Assembly (NCBI RefSeq): GCF_008801715.1
Contig: NZ_VZPG01000001.1
Span: 62,001 to 126,000, forward strand
DNA from: Pseudochrobactrum saccharolyticum
GTDB lineage: Bacteria; Pseudomonadota; Alphaproteobacteria; Rhizobiales; Rhizobiaceae
DNA length: 64,000 bases
Direction of reading: 5' to 3'
The notes under the pieces are model-generated. The model saw only the letters and a list, made by a program, of their open reading frames with translations, did not search any database and was not told the DNA's origin. Each line of letters starts with the position of its first letter. Within the stretch, counting starts at the first letter, position 1. A program made the translations under genes and the position numbers. Of the stretch, positions 53,170 to 62,142 are shown piece by piece.

Positions 53170-54597
53170 TTACGGAGCCGGCGTTGGTGCAGTGCCATTT
53201 GTTCCTGCCGCCGGATTTTCCTTGCGCTGACGCTCAACCTCACGCCATTTACGCACATTTTCATTGTGCTCTTTCAGCGTTGCCGCGAAGACATGGCCAC
53301 CGGTACCGTCTGCCACGAAATACAGGTCCTGAGTATCCAGCGGATTAGCAACAGCCTCCAGAGCATCGCGTCCCGGATTGGCAATCGGTGTCGGCGGCAG
53401 GCCTTTGATAATATAGGTATTATAGGCAGTTTCTTTTTCGATATCCGACTTATAGATCGGGCGGTCTGCAGGTTTGCCGCGTCCGCCGAAAATACCGTAA
53501 ATAATTGTCGGATCGGATTGCAGGCGCATACCGGTATTCAGACGATTTACGAAAACCGAAGCCACATGCGGACGCTCGGATGCCACGCCGGTTTCCTTCT
53601 CAACGATGGAAGCCAATGTCACAAATTCGTTCTTGTCTTTGACCGGAAGACCGTCACGGCGTTTGGCCCAGACTTCATCCACCAGTTTGCTCTGCGCGGT
53701 TTTCAGGCGATTGACCACTTCCTCACGCGGTGTGCCGCGAGTGAAGCTCAGCGTATCTGCTACCAGACTGCCTTCAACCGGCAGTTCTTTCGGCAGGTCG
53801 CCGGAAAGCAATTCGCTATTGGCAATTCGGTCGAAAATCTGCTGGACGGTCAGGCCTTCAGGAATGGTCACTGAATGCATCAGCGACTTACCTTCAACAA
53901 AGATATTCATAATATCACGCATGGATGCACGGGCAGGAATGGCATATTCACCGGCCTTCATGCTCTTTTCCAGACCATAAGCGCGTGCGCCATAGCGGAA
54001 AATCCGCGCATCGGTAATCAGGTCTGCGCGTTCCAGCTGATCGGAAATTTCAATGATGCCGCTGCCGCGCTTCACAAAGAATGTCGAATCCTGTGACAGC
54101 GGCCCTTCAGTCGTGAACTGAACCTTGCCGAAATAGAACAAGGCACCCATGCCGATCACCAGAAAGACCAGCATAGACAGCATGAAATTGGCAAAAACCA
54201 CAATCTGGCTGCGGGCATGGCGCGAACGCTTGCGCTTTTTCGGCGGCGGCGGTGTGCCCGGTTCAGGACGCAGTGCTTCGCTTGCCGATTTCAGAACCAA
54301 AGGCCCTGTTGCCGGTTCAGCCGCATCCGGTGCCGCAGTTTTTTCAGCTTGTACGGCAGCTTGCGGCTGGGCTGGTGCCGATGGTGACACCGGAGCTGAA
54401 GCAGGCGCAGCTGGTGCTGCGGCGATTTCCGGAGAAACCGGTGCAACAATTGCATTTTCATCGGAGGTAACAGGCTTATGCGCGCTCGCAGAAGCAGCGC
54501 TCCCCGCATGAGATGGTGACGCACTATTCTGAACAGCGCTATCAGAAACGGCAGGCTGACCAGCAGATTTATTTTCAGATGATTGGTCTGACGTCAC
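53170..54597 (-). CDS. mltG: Endolytic murein transglycosylase MltG
   Basis: Inner-membrane lytic transglycosylase that cuts nascent glycan strands and sets their length. I place the start at the GTG 54597, seven bases after GGAG; a TTG at 54615 has no site. The 475-residue protein has an unusually long cytoplasmic N-terminus of about 130 residues, rich in Ala, Pro and Ser and ending in KKRKRSRHAR. A membrane helix (about 132-156), a LysM-like region and the YceG catalytic domain follow. The catalytic Glu (about residue 333) is in LASIVEKETGVASERPHVA. Other family blocks are VTIPEGLTVQQIFDRIA, LQSDPTIIYGI and GLPPTPIANPGRDAL. It follows fabF on the same strand. Confidence 0.93.
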   Translation of the reverse strand: MTSDQSSENKSAGQPAVSDSAVQNSASPSHAGSAASASAHKPVTSDENAIVAPVSPEIAAAPAAPASAPVSPSAPAQPQAAVQAEKTAAPDAAEPATGPLVLKSASEALRPEPGTPPPPKKRKRSRHARSQIVVFANFMLSMLVFLVIGMGALFYFGKVQFTTEGPLSQDSTFFVKRGSGIIEISDQLERADLITDARIFRYGARAYGLEKSMKAGEYAIPARASMRDIMNIFVEGKSLMHSVTIPEGLTVQQIFDRIANSELLSGDLPKELPVEGSLVADTLSFTRGTPREEVVNRLKTAQSKLVDEVWAKRRDGLPVKDKNEFVTLASIVEKETGVASERPHVASVFVNRLNTGMRLQSDPTIIYGIFGGRGKPADRPIYKSDIEKETAYNTYIIKGLPPTPIANPGRDALEAVANPLDTQDLYFVADGTGGHVFAATLKEHNENVRKWREVERQRKENPAAGTNGTAPTPAP

Positions 54598-54844
54598 ACT
54601 TACACTCCGGTTCAACTCGACCCGATGGCAATGAAAACCAAGGGCCTGAGCCGATTAATCTGTATTTTTAGTTTCTTCACTCAATGGGCACAATAATTGC
54701 GGCAAAAGCACGAATGTCGCAACCCGTGAACAAAGCTTTCGACAGAAAGAATCCATATTTAAGAGAGTATTTTGATCTGAAATACGGATTGCCTGCGTCT
54801 GCTGTTCAAAAACGGCCTCACCCGTCGCGGTACAGGCTCTTAAT

Positions 54845-54876
54845 AAAAGGCCGCCTTCACTGAAAGCGGCCTTTTC
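54845..54876 (-). terminator. Terminator after fabF
   Basis: Stem aaaaggccgc / gcggcctttt with an inner loop, 24 bp past the fabF stop and about 250 bp upstream of mltG. mltG probably has its own promoter in the remaining gap. Confidence 0.75.
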
Positions 54877-54899
54877 ACTCCATCAGCTAAAATGCTGTA

Positions 54900-56162
54900 T
54901 CAGGCCTGATAGCGGCGCAGGATCAGCGAAGCATTGGTGCCGCCGAAGCCGAACGAGTTCGACACAGCAACATCAATCTGACGAGCGCGTGGCTTATGCG
55001 GCACCAGATCGATCTTGGTGCTGACCGACGGATTGTCGAGATTGAGTGTAGCAGGCGCAATATTATCGCGGATTGCCAGTGTCGAGAAAATCGCTTCTGC
55101 CGCCCCCGCTGCACCGAGCAGGTGACCGATCGAGGATTTGGTCGAAGACATAGAAATCTTCGAGGCTGAATCTCCGACAACGCGTTCAACTGCTGCCAGC
55201 TCGAGCGTATCAGCCATGGTCGATGTGCCGTGAGCATTGATATAATCAACGGCATCCGGTGTGATTTTGGCGCTGCGTAACGCGGCTTCCATGCAGCGCT
55301 GTGCGCCTTCACCGTTCTCGCTTGGTGCAGTGATGTGATAAGCATCGCCGGACATGCCGTAGCCGATCACTTCCGCATAGATTTTCGCACCGCGTGCCAG
55401 CGCATGTTCCAGCTCTTCGAGAACCACAACGCCTGCACCTTCACCCATAACGAAACCGTCGCGGTCTTCATCATATGGGCGCGATGCCGCTGTCGGATCA
55501 TCATTCCGCTTGGTGGAGAGCGCTTTACAGGCAGCAAAACCGGCCAGAGAAATACGGCTGACCGGCGATTCTGTACCACCGGCAACCATTACATCGGCAT
55601 CGCCGAAAGCAATCATACGGGCAGCATCACCAATAGCATGTGTACCGGTTGCGCAGGCTGTGACCACGGAGTGGTTCGGGCCGCGCAGCTTGTGCTTGAT
55701 TGAAACATGGCCGGAAGCCAGATTGATCAGGCGACCCGGAATGAAGAAAGGCGAAATACGGCGTGGACCTTTGTCGCGCAGCGTATAACCGGCTTCAACA
55801 ATACCTTCGATACCGCCGATACCGGAACCGATCAGCACGCCGGTGCGGATCTGGTCTTCATCGCTTTCCGGATGCCAGTTCGCATCATCCAGTGCCTGAT
55901 CGGCAGCACCGACCGCATAGACGATGAAAGGATCAACTTTGCGCTGTTCCTTCGGTTCCATATAGAGATCAGCGTTGAATGTGCCGTCCGTGCCATCGCC
56001 GACAGGAATACGGCAGGCAATCTGACAGGCAAGGTCGTCAACTTCGAATTCGGTCACGCGGCGCGCTGCGCTTTGGCCGGCGAGCAAACGCTTCCAGGTT
56101 TCTTCAACACCATTTGCCAAAGGTGACACCAGGCCAAGACCGGTAACGACGACTCTTCTCAT
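54900..56162 (-). CDS. fabF: Beta-ketoacyl-ACP synthase II
   Basis: Elongating condensing enzyme of fatty-acid synthesis (420 residues). The start at 56162 follows GGAAGGAT; a longer frame to 56264 is rejected. The Cys-His-His triad is Cys170 in SVVTACATGTHAIGDAA, His in INAHGTSTMADTLEL and His in TKSSIGHLLGAAGA. The Gly-rich C-terminus NSFGFGGTNASLIL completes the thiolase fold. It is the third gene of the fabG-acpP-fabF series, with its own spacer and hairpins on both sides. Confidence 0.96.
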   Translation of the reverse strand: MRRVVVTGLGLVSPLANGVEETWKRLLAGQSAARRVTEFEVDDLACQIACRIPVGDGTDGTFNADLYMEPKEQRKVDPFIVYAVGAADQALDDANWHPESDEDQIRTGVLIGSGIGGIEGIVEAGYTLRDKGPRRISPFFIPGRLINLASGHVSIKHKLRGPNHSVVTACATGTHAIGDAARMIAFGDADVMVAGGTESPVSRISLAGFAACKALSTKRNDDPTAASRPYDEDRDGFVMGEGAGVVVLEELEHALARGAKIYAEVIGYGMSGDAYHITAPSENGEGAQRCMEAALRSAKITPDAVDYINAHGTSTMADTLELAAVERVVGDSASKISMSSTKSSIGHLLGAAGAAEAIFSTLAIRDNIAPATLNLDNPSVSTKIDLVPHKPRARQIDVAVSNSFGFGGTNASLILRRYQA

Positions 56163-56470
56163 ATGTATCCTTCCCTGCACCTGACCCTGTTTCTCGCTGG
56201 TCTTCGCCAACGGCAGGCGGCACAGATTAATCAACCGCGTAATATCTCGACCGGAATCGATCAAGGGTTAGAATTACGCAGAATTAATAGATTGTTACAG
56301 CGCTTTTGTGGAGTGGTTAATTACAGATCCGCAAACAGAACTGTCTGACCGGCATAAAGGCAGTAAAAACATTGCCTGAGCCTTATTCAAATATTTTCCG
56401 CGCTTCAAACGATAAGGGCCGGAAGATATGATCTTCCGGCCCGATATCTGCCTGCCGATTATACAAATAA
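56163..56470 (-). other. acpP-fabF spacer
   Basis: About 308 bp of non-coding DNA. It contains the acpP terminator (56416-56442) and, toward fabF, an AT-rich stretch that is probably the fabF promoter and leader. Confidence 0.45.
56416..56442 (-). terminator. Hairpin terminator after acpP
   Basis: Perfect 12-bp stem gggccggaagat / atcttccggccc with a three-base loop, followed on the minus strand by ttatcgttt. It would let the abundant acpP message end before fabF. Confidence 0.75.
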
Positions 56471-56707
56471 TCAGGCAGAAGCTTTATCGATGAATTTAAC
56501 AGCGTCGCCGACCGTCAGGATGGTTTCAGCTGCATCATCAGGAATTTCTACGCCGAATTCTTCTTCGAAAGCCATTACCAGCTCAACTGTGTCCAGGCTG
56601 TCTGCGCCCAGATCATCAATGAAGCTTGCGCCTTCAGTTACTTTATCGGCATCTACGCCCAGATGTTCAACAACGATTTTCTTGACGCGTTCTGCGGTGT
56701 CGCTCAT
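56471..56707 (-). CDS. acpP: Acyl carrier protein
   Basis: Small acidic carrier (78 residues) that holds growing acyl chains on a 4'-phosphopantetheine arm. The arm attaches to Ser37 in [15 protein letters not shown], the invariant DSL motif. The four-helix acidic composition and full length match the family. A 450-bp non-coding region separates it from fabG upstream, so it probably has its own strong promoter, and a strong hairpin follows it. Confidence 0.98.
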   Translation of the reverse strand: MSDTAERVKKIVVEHLGVDADKVTEGASFIDDLGADSLDTVELVMAFEEEFGVEIPDDAAETILTVGDAVKFIDKASA

Positions 56708-57160
56708 GTCGGACCTCGACCTGTTAATACCATAGCCTTGGTAGCGGCATGGCTGATTGTAATCAAGTGTTAAGATAACTCACCATTGCAACATTCATCA
56801 CAATGAAAAGCATCCTGTGGATATTCCTACTGCATAATGCCTGAAACAGAAATGCATTTCAGACGCATTATACAATATATTTCAGTTGCAGCGATTTAAC
56901 TGCTGCGCCGTTGAAGCGCAATCATATTTTATCTCTGCAGCCGCCACGAAGCATAAAACATGCAGCGTAGCAATATTCGGGGCATTATCACGGTTCTGCT
57001 GTTTGGCAAAGTCCATTTTAACAAGCAACCACAGCGAAACAGAGCAAAAACCGTTAAAACAACAGAAAAAAGAGCTTTATTGCTGTATTATCAGCTTTTT
57101 AAAGTTCTTTTATTCATCATTATTCCGGCCGGAACCGTTCAGAAACCGGCCGGATCTTCA
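56708..57160 (-). other. fabG-acpP spacer with likely acpP promoter
   Basis: About 450 bp, AT-rich, with no convincing ORF. A hairpin with arms tccggccgg / ccggccgga (57124-57154) close to the fabG stop is a plausible fabG terminator without a good T-run. The rest probably holds the acpP promoter and leader. Confidence 0.45.
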
Positions 57161-57898
57161 TCAGATCATGGCCATACCGCCATTTACGTGCAGGGTCTGG
57201 CCTGTCACATAAGCGGCTTCATTACTTGCCAGATAGACAACGGCCGATGCAATTTCAGCACCCTGCCCCATGCGCTTCATCGGGATAGCCGACATGATTG
57301 TGTCTTTTTGCTTCTCATTGAGCTTGTCGGTCATAGCCGACTCAATAAAGCCCGGAGCAACGCAGTTCACAGTCACATTGCGCGAAGCAATTTCCTGAGC
57401 CAGCGATTTGGAGAAGCCGATAATACCGGCCTTAGAAGCGCAATAGTTTGCCTGTCCCGGATTACCGGTTACGCCGACGATGGATGTAATATTGATAATA
57501 CGGCCAAAACGGCGGCGCATCATCGGATGGGTCAGCTCGCGGGTCAGGCCGAATACGGAAGTCAGGTTCACTTCGATCACCGCATCCCAGTCTGCATCGC
57601 TCATACGTACAAACAGACCATCACGGGTAATACCGGCATTATTGACCAGAATATCGACGCCTTCGAGCTGCTTTTCCACAGCCTGACCAAGCGCCTTCAC
57701 TTCTTCACGGTCGGAAAGGTTCGCAGGGAAGATATAAGCGCGTTCGCCCAGCTCTTTGGCCAGCGCTTCCAGCTTTTCAACGCGGGTGCCGTGCAGAGCA
57801 ACAATAGCGCCCTGTGCATGCAGCGCGCGTGCTACTTCTTCACCGATACCGCCGGTTGCACCGGTTACGAGAGCCTTACGGCCAGTCAGATCAAACAT
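57161..57898 (-). CDS. fabG: 3-oxoacyl-ACP reductase
   Basis: NADPH-dependent reductase of the fatty-acid elongation cycle, an SDR of 245 residues from the start at 57898 (AGAGGA upstream). The cofactor loop is TGATGGIGEEVA, followed by NNAG (LVNNAGITRDGL). The catalytic triad is Ser139, Tyr152 and Lys156 in INITSIVGVTGNPGQANYCA and SKAG. The C-terminus YVTGQTLHVNGGMAMI is typical. fabD lies 107 bp upstream on the same strand. Confidence 0.97.
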   Translation of the reverse strand: MFDLTGRKALVTGATGGIGEEVARALHAQGAIVALHGTRVEKLEALAKELGERAYIFPANLSDREEVKALGQAVEKQLEGVDILVNNAGITRDGLFVRMSDADWDAVIEVNLTSVFGLTRELTHPMMRRRFGRIINITSIVGVTGNPGQANYCASKAGIIGFSKSLAQEIASRNVTVNCVAPGFIESAMTDKLNEKQKDTIMSAIPMKRMGQGAEIASAVVYLASNEAAYVTGQTLHVNGGMAMI

Positions 57899-58004
57899 GA
57901 AATCCTCTTGAATCTGATACGCGGACAATCTTCGTCCGCTTTATAACATTATTTTCAGCGCTTCAAAATCTGAGCGATTACGCCAGCAGCGTCTGCATCT
58001 TAAG

Positions 58005-58949
58005 TTATGCAAGCAGAGCTTGCAGGACAGCATCAATCTCTTCAGCAGTGCCGACAGTCACACCGGTTACATCTTTGGAGATGCGGCGTGCCAAGCCGGT
58101 CAGCACCTTGCCGGAACCGATTTCATAAAGCGTTGTCACGCCGTGGCCTGCGAACCATTCAACGGTCTCGCGCCAGCGCACCTGACCTGTGACCTGCTCA
58201 ACCAGCAGATCAGCAATTTCGATAGGATCCTTAACCGGAGCAACGCGCACATTGGCGATTACCGGCACAACAGGTGCCTGCTTATTAACAGTTGCCAGCG
58301 CTTCACGCATGGCATTGGCAGCAGGCGCCATCAGGCTGGAATGGAATGGTGCGGAGACCGGCAGCATGATTGCGCGTTTTGCACCGCGCTCTGAAGCCAG
58401 CTTTGCAGCCAGCTCAACAGCCGCTTTGGAACCGGAAATAACCAGCTGACCGCCGCCATTATCATTAGCGATCTGGCAAGAACCTTCTGCGGAAGCATGT
58501 TCACAGATTGCAAAAACATCAGCATGTTCAAGTCCGATGATTGCAGCCATGGCGCCTTCACCGACCGGCACGGCAGCCTGCATTGCATTGCCGCGGATAC
58601 GCAGCAAGCGGGCAGTATCGGAAATGGAGAATGTACCGGCAGCGCACAGAGCCGAATATTCGCCGAGCGAATGACCGGCAACATAAGCGACTTTATCCTG
58701 CAGCTTCAGTCCCTGTGACTCCAGCACCCGCATAACAGCCATTGAAACTGCCATCAGCGCAGGCTGGGCATTTGCTGTCAACGTCAGCTGGTCTTCCGGC
58801 CCTTCAAACATCAGGGTTGAGAGTTTTTCACCGAGCGCATCATCAACTTCTTCGAAAACAGCGCGCGCTTCCGGATAGGTTTCAGCCAAAGCCTTGCCCA
58901 TACCGACAGCCTGACTGCCCTGTCCCGGAAATGTAAATGCTACAGTCAT
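58005..58949 (-). CDS. fabD: Malonyl-CoA:ACP transacylase
   Basis: Loads malonyl groups onto acyl carrier protein for fatty-acid elongation. The 314-residue protein starts TVAFTFPGQGSQAVGMGKAL, with the catalytic Ser94 in AGHSLGEYSAL and the catalytic His in VSAPFHSSLMAPAA. The ATG at 58949 follows AGAGG; the frame upstream to 58994 is rejected. It is the first gene of the fabD-fabG unit and is divergent from rpsF. Confidence 0.97.
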   Translation of the reverse strand: MTVAFTFPGQGSQAVGMGKALAETYPEARAVFEEVDDALGEKLSTLMFEGPEDQLTLTANAQPALMAVSMAVMRVLESQGLKLQDKVAYVAGHSLGEYSALCAAGTFSISDTARLLRIRGNAMQAAVPVGEGAMAAIIGLEHADVFAICEHASAEGSCQIANDNGGGQLVISGSKAAVELAAKLASERGAKRAIMLPVSAPFHSSLMAPAANAMREALATVNKQAPVVPVIANVRVAPVKDPIEIADLLVEQVTGQVRWRETVEWFAGHGVTTLYEIGSGKVLTGLARRISKDVTGVTVGTAEEIDAVLQALLA

Positions 58950-59403
58950 TAAAGCCTCTTTATTTTGTATCTGTGTTTGGCGATCCGCACACATATATAT
59001 TATATTGCCTCTGCGGATACGATAAAATTATCTATAACTGCAACGCCCTGTGCCTTTCAGCCGCTTTCAAGTCAAGTCTTCGCGCCTGAAAACCCGTATA
59101 CGCCGCTGCGATAACCCGTGTTTTTGCCTGCATAAGCGGCACAACACGCATAGCTTTGCTTTTGCCGGTTGCAAAATTTTCAAAAAGCCACTAATAGGCA
59201 CTCGTCATTGTCCGGCATCAGCTGGGGGCTGAACGGAGGCCGGATTTAAATATCCGGAGAAATTCTAGCGATTTCAACCTCCCGTGTCTCCGCTCTCGAT
59301 CGTCTCGACCCGCGTCCTTTCTTCTCCGTTTTACGGATATAGACAAGTCGCAGAGGCTTAGCCGTTGATCCGGATGGTGGTTTTTTGAAGAAAGGCAAAG
59401 ACA
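58950..59403. other. Divergent fabD/rpsF promoter region and rpsF leader
   Basis: About 454 bp. The right part (about 59220-59403) is pyrimidine-rich with several short inverted repeats, including atttaaat flanked by ccgga blocks near 59240 and cggat blocks near 59336 and 59369. It looks like a structured leader for rpsF-rpsR, which in many bacteria is autoregulated by the S6:S18 complex. That is inference. No ORF is convincing. Confidence 0.4.
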
Positions 59404-59829
59404 ATGGCTCTTTATGAACATGTGATCCTTGCCCGACAGGATATCTCGCAGCAGCAGGTTGACGCACTGGTAGAACAGTACAAGGGCGTTCTTGAAGCTA
59501 ACGGTGGTAAAGTCGGGAAAATCGAAAGCTGGGGACTGCGTCCTCTGACTTATCGTATCAAAAAGAACCGTAAAGCTTACTACACACTGGTAAACATCGA
59601 TGCTCCTGCTGCTGCAGTTGCTGAAATGGAACGCCAGATGCGTATTAACGAAGACGTTCTCCGCTTCATGACCATTCGTGTTGAAGAACACGAAGAAGGC
59701 CAGTCAGCAATGCTGAGCCGTCGTGATGACCGTCGTGAACGTGAAGACCGTTTCGGCCGTGATGACGATCGTCCACGCCGTCCGCGTCGTCCACGCGACA
59801 ACGAATCTGCCGGTGAAGGAGAAGAATAA
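59404..59829 (+). CDS. rpsF: 30S ribosomal protein S6
   Basis: Small-subunit protein that forms a heterodimer with S18 on the platform. The 141-residue protein opens [20 protein letters not shown] and has [20 protein letters not shown] and [20 protein letters not shown] highly charged C-terminal tail (about residues 105-141, rich in Arg, Asp and Glu) is usual in alphaproteobacteria. The ATG follows AAAGGCAAAGACA. Its TAA overlaps the rpsR ATG by one base. Confidence 0.97.
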   Translation: MALYEHVILARQDISQQQVDALVEQYKGVLEANGGKVGKIESWGLRPLTYRIKKNRKAYYTLVNIDAPAAAVAEMERQMRINEDVLRFMTIRVEEHEEGQSAMLSRRDDRREREDRFGRDDDRPRRPRRPRDNESAGEGEE

Positions 59830-60077
59830 TGGTTGATATCAATCAGATCCCGACCCGTCGTCCGTTCCATCGTCGTCGTAAGACCTGCCCATTCACAGGT
59901 CCTAACGCACCGAAGATCGATTACAAGGACATCAAACTCCTGCAGCGTTACATTTCTGAACGCGGCAAGATCGTTCCTTCCCGCATTACAGCTGTAAGCC
60001 AGAAGAAACAGCGCGAACTCGCAAAAGCGATCAAGCGTGCACGTTTCCTCGGCCTGCTGCCATATGTTGTGAAATAA
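59829..60077 (+). CDS. rpsR: 30S ribosomal protein S18
   Basis: Partner of S6, 82 residues, very basic. The core [20 protein letters not shown] followed by [20 protein letters not shown] is the S18 signature. The ATG overlaps the rpsF stop (TAATG), preceded by GAAGGAGAAGA, so translation is coupled. A GC-rich hairpin follows the stop. Confidence 0.97.
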   Translation: MVDINQIPTRRPFHRRRKTCPFTGPNAPKIDYKDIKLLQRYISERGKIVPSRITAVSQKKQRELAKAIKRARFLGLLPYVVK

Positions 60078-60088
60078 GATTTTTGATT

Positions 60089-60110
60089 CGGGGTGTGTCC
60101 GCACACCCCG
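60089..60110 (+). terminator. Hairpin after rpsR
   Basis: Perfect stem cggggtgtg / cacaccccg with a four-base loop and a poor T-tract (gttcatttct). It probably attenuates readthrough into the DUF2232 gene rather than ending it. Confidence 0.55.
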
Positions 60111-60248
60111 GTTCATTTCTGATGCACCGGGGCATTAAAAACCGGAATAAATGATTTAGTGGCCGCAAGGTCAGGTTGGGAACAGAGCGCTGAAGCGATC
60201 GTTCTCTAACTGCAACCGGAAACTTCCGGGCAGGACAGCAGGATTAAG

Positions 60249-61208
60249 ATGAATTACAATAGCAAACATATCGGAACCGGTGTTCTTGCGGGGCTTGCAG
60301 CCGCGCTGCTGGCGTCCGGCGTGCTGGTTCAATCCGGCCTTGCTATGGTTCTCTATGTCCTCACCCCTCTTCCTATTTTTATCGCCGCACTTGGCTGGGG
60401 CACTGCCGCAGGCCTGATTGCCGCTGCGACAGCGAGCATTGCCGTTGCGATTTTCGCCGCGCCTATGGTTGCGGTTCTGATTGCCCTCACCAGTTTCATC
60501 CCTGCTGCAACCGGCGCTTATCTTGCTGGTCTTGCGCGACCTGCTCAGGAACTGGGCGGCCCTAAAGATGCACTGGTTTGGTATCCGCTGCCGGACATTA
60601 TGTTCCGCCTCGCACTTCTGATTTCTGTCAGCTTCATCATCGTCGGCTCGATTATCGGCTATGGCGAAGAAATGGTGCGTGAACTGACCGGTGCGATGAT
60701 CGCAAGCCTGCAGGCTTCTGATCCGCAGTTCAATGCAAGCGACGATTTCCGTGAAATGCTGCAGCAGTTTCTGCTGTTCGGTCTGCCTGCCATTCAGGCT
60801 GCAACCAGCCTGATGTTCCTGACCGCTAATTTCTATCTCGCGCTGCGCATCACTGAACGCTCCGGCGTGCTGCGCCGCCCGCGCGATAACTGGCCTGCAA
60901 CATTGCGCATGCCGCGCCCTGCTCTGCTGGTTTTTGCACTGACCTTTGCCGGCTCCATGTTCCTGTCCGGCCCTGCAAGCATGATCGCCACCACTTTTGC
61001 TGGTGCGCTTGCTGCGGGCTTTATCATGGCCGGTCTGGCAATTATTCACTGGCGGACACGCGGTGCCACATGGCGTCCGTTTGCCCTGTGGCTTGCCTAT
61101 TTCCTGCTCATCATCTTCGCATTCTCTGCACTGATCTTTCTGGTATTCGGCCTGCTCGATACATCGCGCGGCGCTCCGCTCTCCAAAGATCCGTCCCAGA
61201 ATTCATAA
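60249..61208 (+). CDS. DUF2232 family membrane protein
   Basis: Inner-membrane protein of 319 residues with about eight hydrophobic segments. The family is conserved between rpsR and rplI in alphaproteobacteria, as here. The N-terminal half has LAAALLASGVLVQSGLAM and TPLPIFIAALGWGTAAGLIA; the C-terminal half has LRMPRPALLVFALTFAGSMF and MAGLAIIHWRTRG. Related YybS-type proteins have been suggested as vitamin or substrate-binding membrane components, but the function is unproven. The rplI ATG is 43 bp downstream, so the genes are co-transcribed. Confidence 0.88.
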   Translation: MNYNSKHIGTGVLAGLAAALLASGVLVQSGLAMVLYVLTPLPIFIAALGWGTAAGLIAAATASIAVAIFAAPMVAVLIALTSFIPAATGAYLAGLARPAQELGGPKDALVWYPLPDIMFRLALLISVSFIIVGSIIGYGEEMVRELTGAMIASLQASDPQFNASDDFREMLQQFLLFGLPAIQAATSLMFLTANFYLALRITERSGVLRRPRDNWPATLRMPRPALLVFALTFAGSMFLSGPASMIATTFAGALAAGFIMAGLAIIHWRTRGATWRPFALWLAYFLLIIFAFSALIFLVFGLLDTSRGAPLSKDPSQNS

Positions 61209-61250
61209 CCATAAACACATTCAGAACTTAAACACTCAAGGAATAGTCCA

Positions 61251-61820
61251 ATGAAAGTTATCCTGCTTGAACGCATCAGCCGCCTCGGTCAGATGGGCGA
61301 TACTGTTACTGTAAAAGACGGCTTTGCCCGTAACTTCCTGCTCCCGCAGGGCAAGGCACTGCGTGCCAACGAAGCCAACATGGCTCGTTTTGAATCCCAG
61401 CGCGCTCAGCTCGAAGCCCGTGATCTGGAACGCAAAACCGAAGCACAGGCCGTTGCTGACAAGCTGGACGGCAAGAGCTTCATCGTTGTTCGCTCGGCTG
61501 GTGAAACCGGTCAGCTGTACGGTTCGGTTTCGACACGTGACGTTGCTGATGTTGTAACTGCTGAAGGCTTCTCGCTGAACCGCAACCAGGTTGACCTGAA
61601 CCACGCGATCAAGACAATCGGTATTCACACAATCTCGATCGTTCTGCACCCGGAAGTATCGGCCACAATCACCATCAATATCGCACGTACAGCTGACGAA
61701 GCTCTGCGTCAGGAAAAAGGTGAAGATCTGTCGACTGCTGCTGCTATCTACGGCATCGAAGAAGAGCCTCTGGCTGAAGAAGTTTTCGACGAAGACTTCG
61801 ATGGCGAAGAAAACGCATAA
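61251..61820 (+). CDS. rplI: 50S ribosomal protein L9
   Basis: Large-subunit protein with two globular domains on a long helix. The N-terminal signature is [20 protein letters not shown] followed by [17 protein letters not shown]. The C-terminal domain contains [20 protein letters not shown]. At 189 residues it exceeds the roughly 149 of E. coli because of an acidic tail ([20 protein letters not shown] and beyond), as in other Rhizobiales. The ATG follows AAGGAAT. A strong terminator follows. Confidence 0.97.
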   Translation: MKVILLERISRLGQMGDTVTVKDGFARNFLLPQGKALRANEANMARFESQRAQLEARDLERKTEAQAVADKLDGKSFIVVRSAGETGQLYGSVSTRDVADVVTAEGFSLNRNQVDLNHAIKTIGIHTISIVLHPEVSATITINIARTADEALRQEKGEDLSTAAAIYGIEEEPLAEEVFDEDFDGEENA

Positions 61821-61852
61821 TCAGCGTTTTCCTACAGATTTCGTATCTGAAA

Positions 61853-61884
61853 GGCTGCACCGGACATCCGGTGCAGCTTTTTTA
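61853..61884 (+). terminator. Rho-independent terminator after rplI
   Basis: Perfect stem gctgcaccgga / tccggtgcagc with a two-base loop and a seven-T run. Confidence 0.93.
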
Positions 61885-61982
61885 TTGCCCGTTTATTTAT
61901 GAAACCATCACGCGAAAATGATTACACTCTCCGTAATTATTTCTGCCCCGCTCTTTCCAGAACAATAAAACCGGCTATTCTT

Positions 61983-62071
61983 AAAGCGCTGTACCGTGTT
62001 TAGCTCTTTGTATTGACGCATTATCCAGCGAAAAACCGCTTTGCACTTTTTCTGGAAATGCTCGAAAGGCG
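61983..62071 (+). repeat. Dispersed palindromic element, family C (degenerate)
   Basis: aaagcgctgtaccgtgttta, then ctctttgtattgacgca, then a hairpin with ccagcgaaaaaccg opposite ctttttctgg. It has the order of the full-length copies with decayed arms, and lies in the rplI-cfa spacer. Confidence 0.55.
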
Positions 62072-62142
62072 GATACAGGCGCGGAAACCCGCCGCTTCAT
62101 CCGCCGCTCAACCGGTTCTGCAAGATCGGAGGAGGATGAGAC

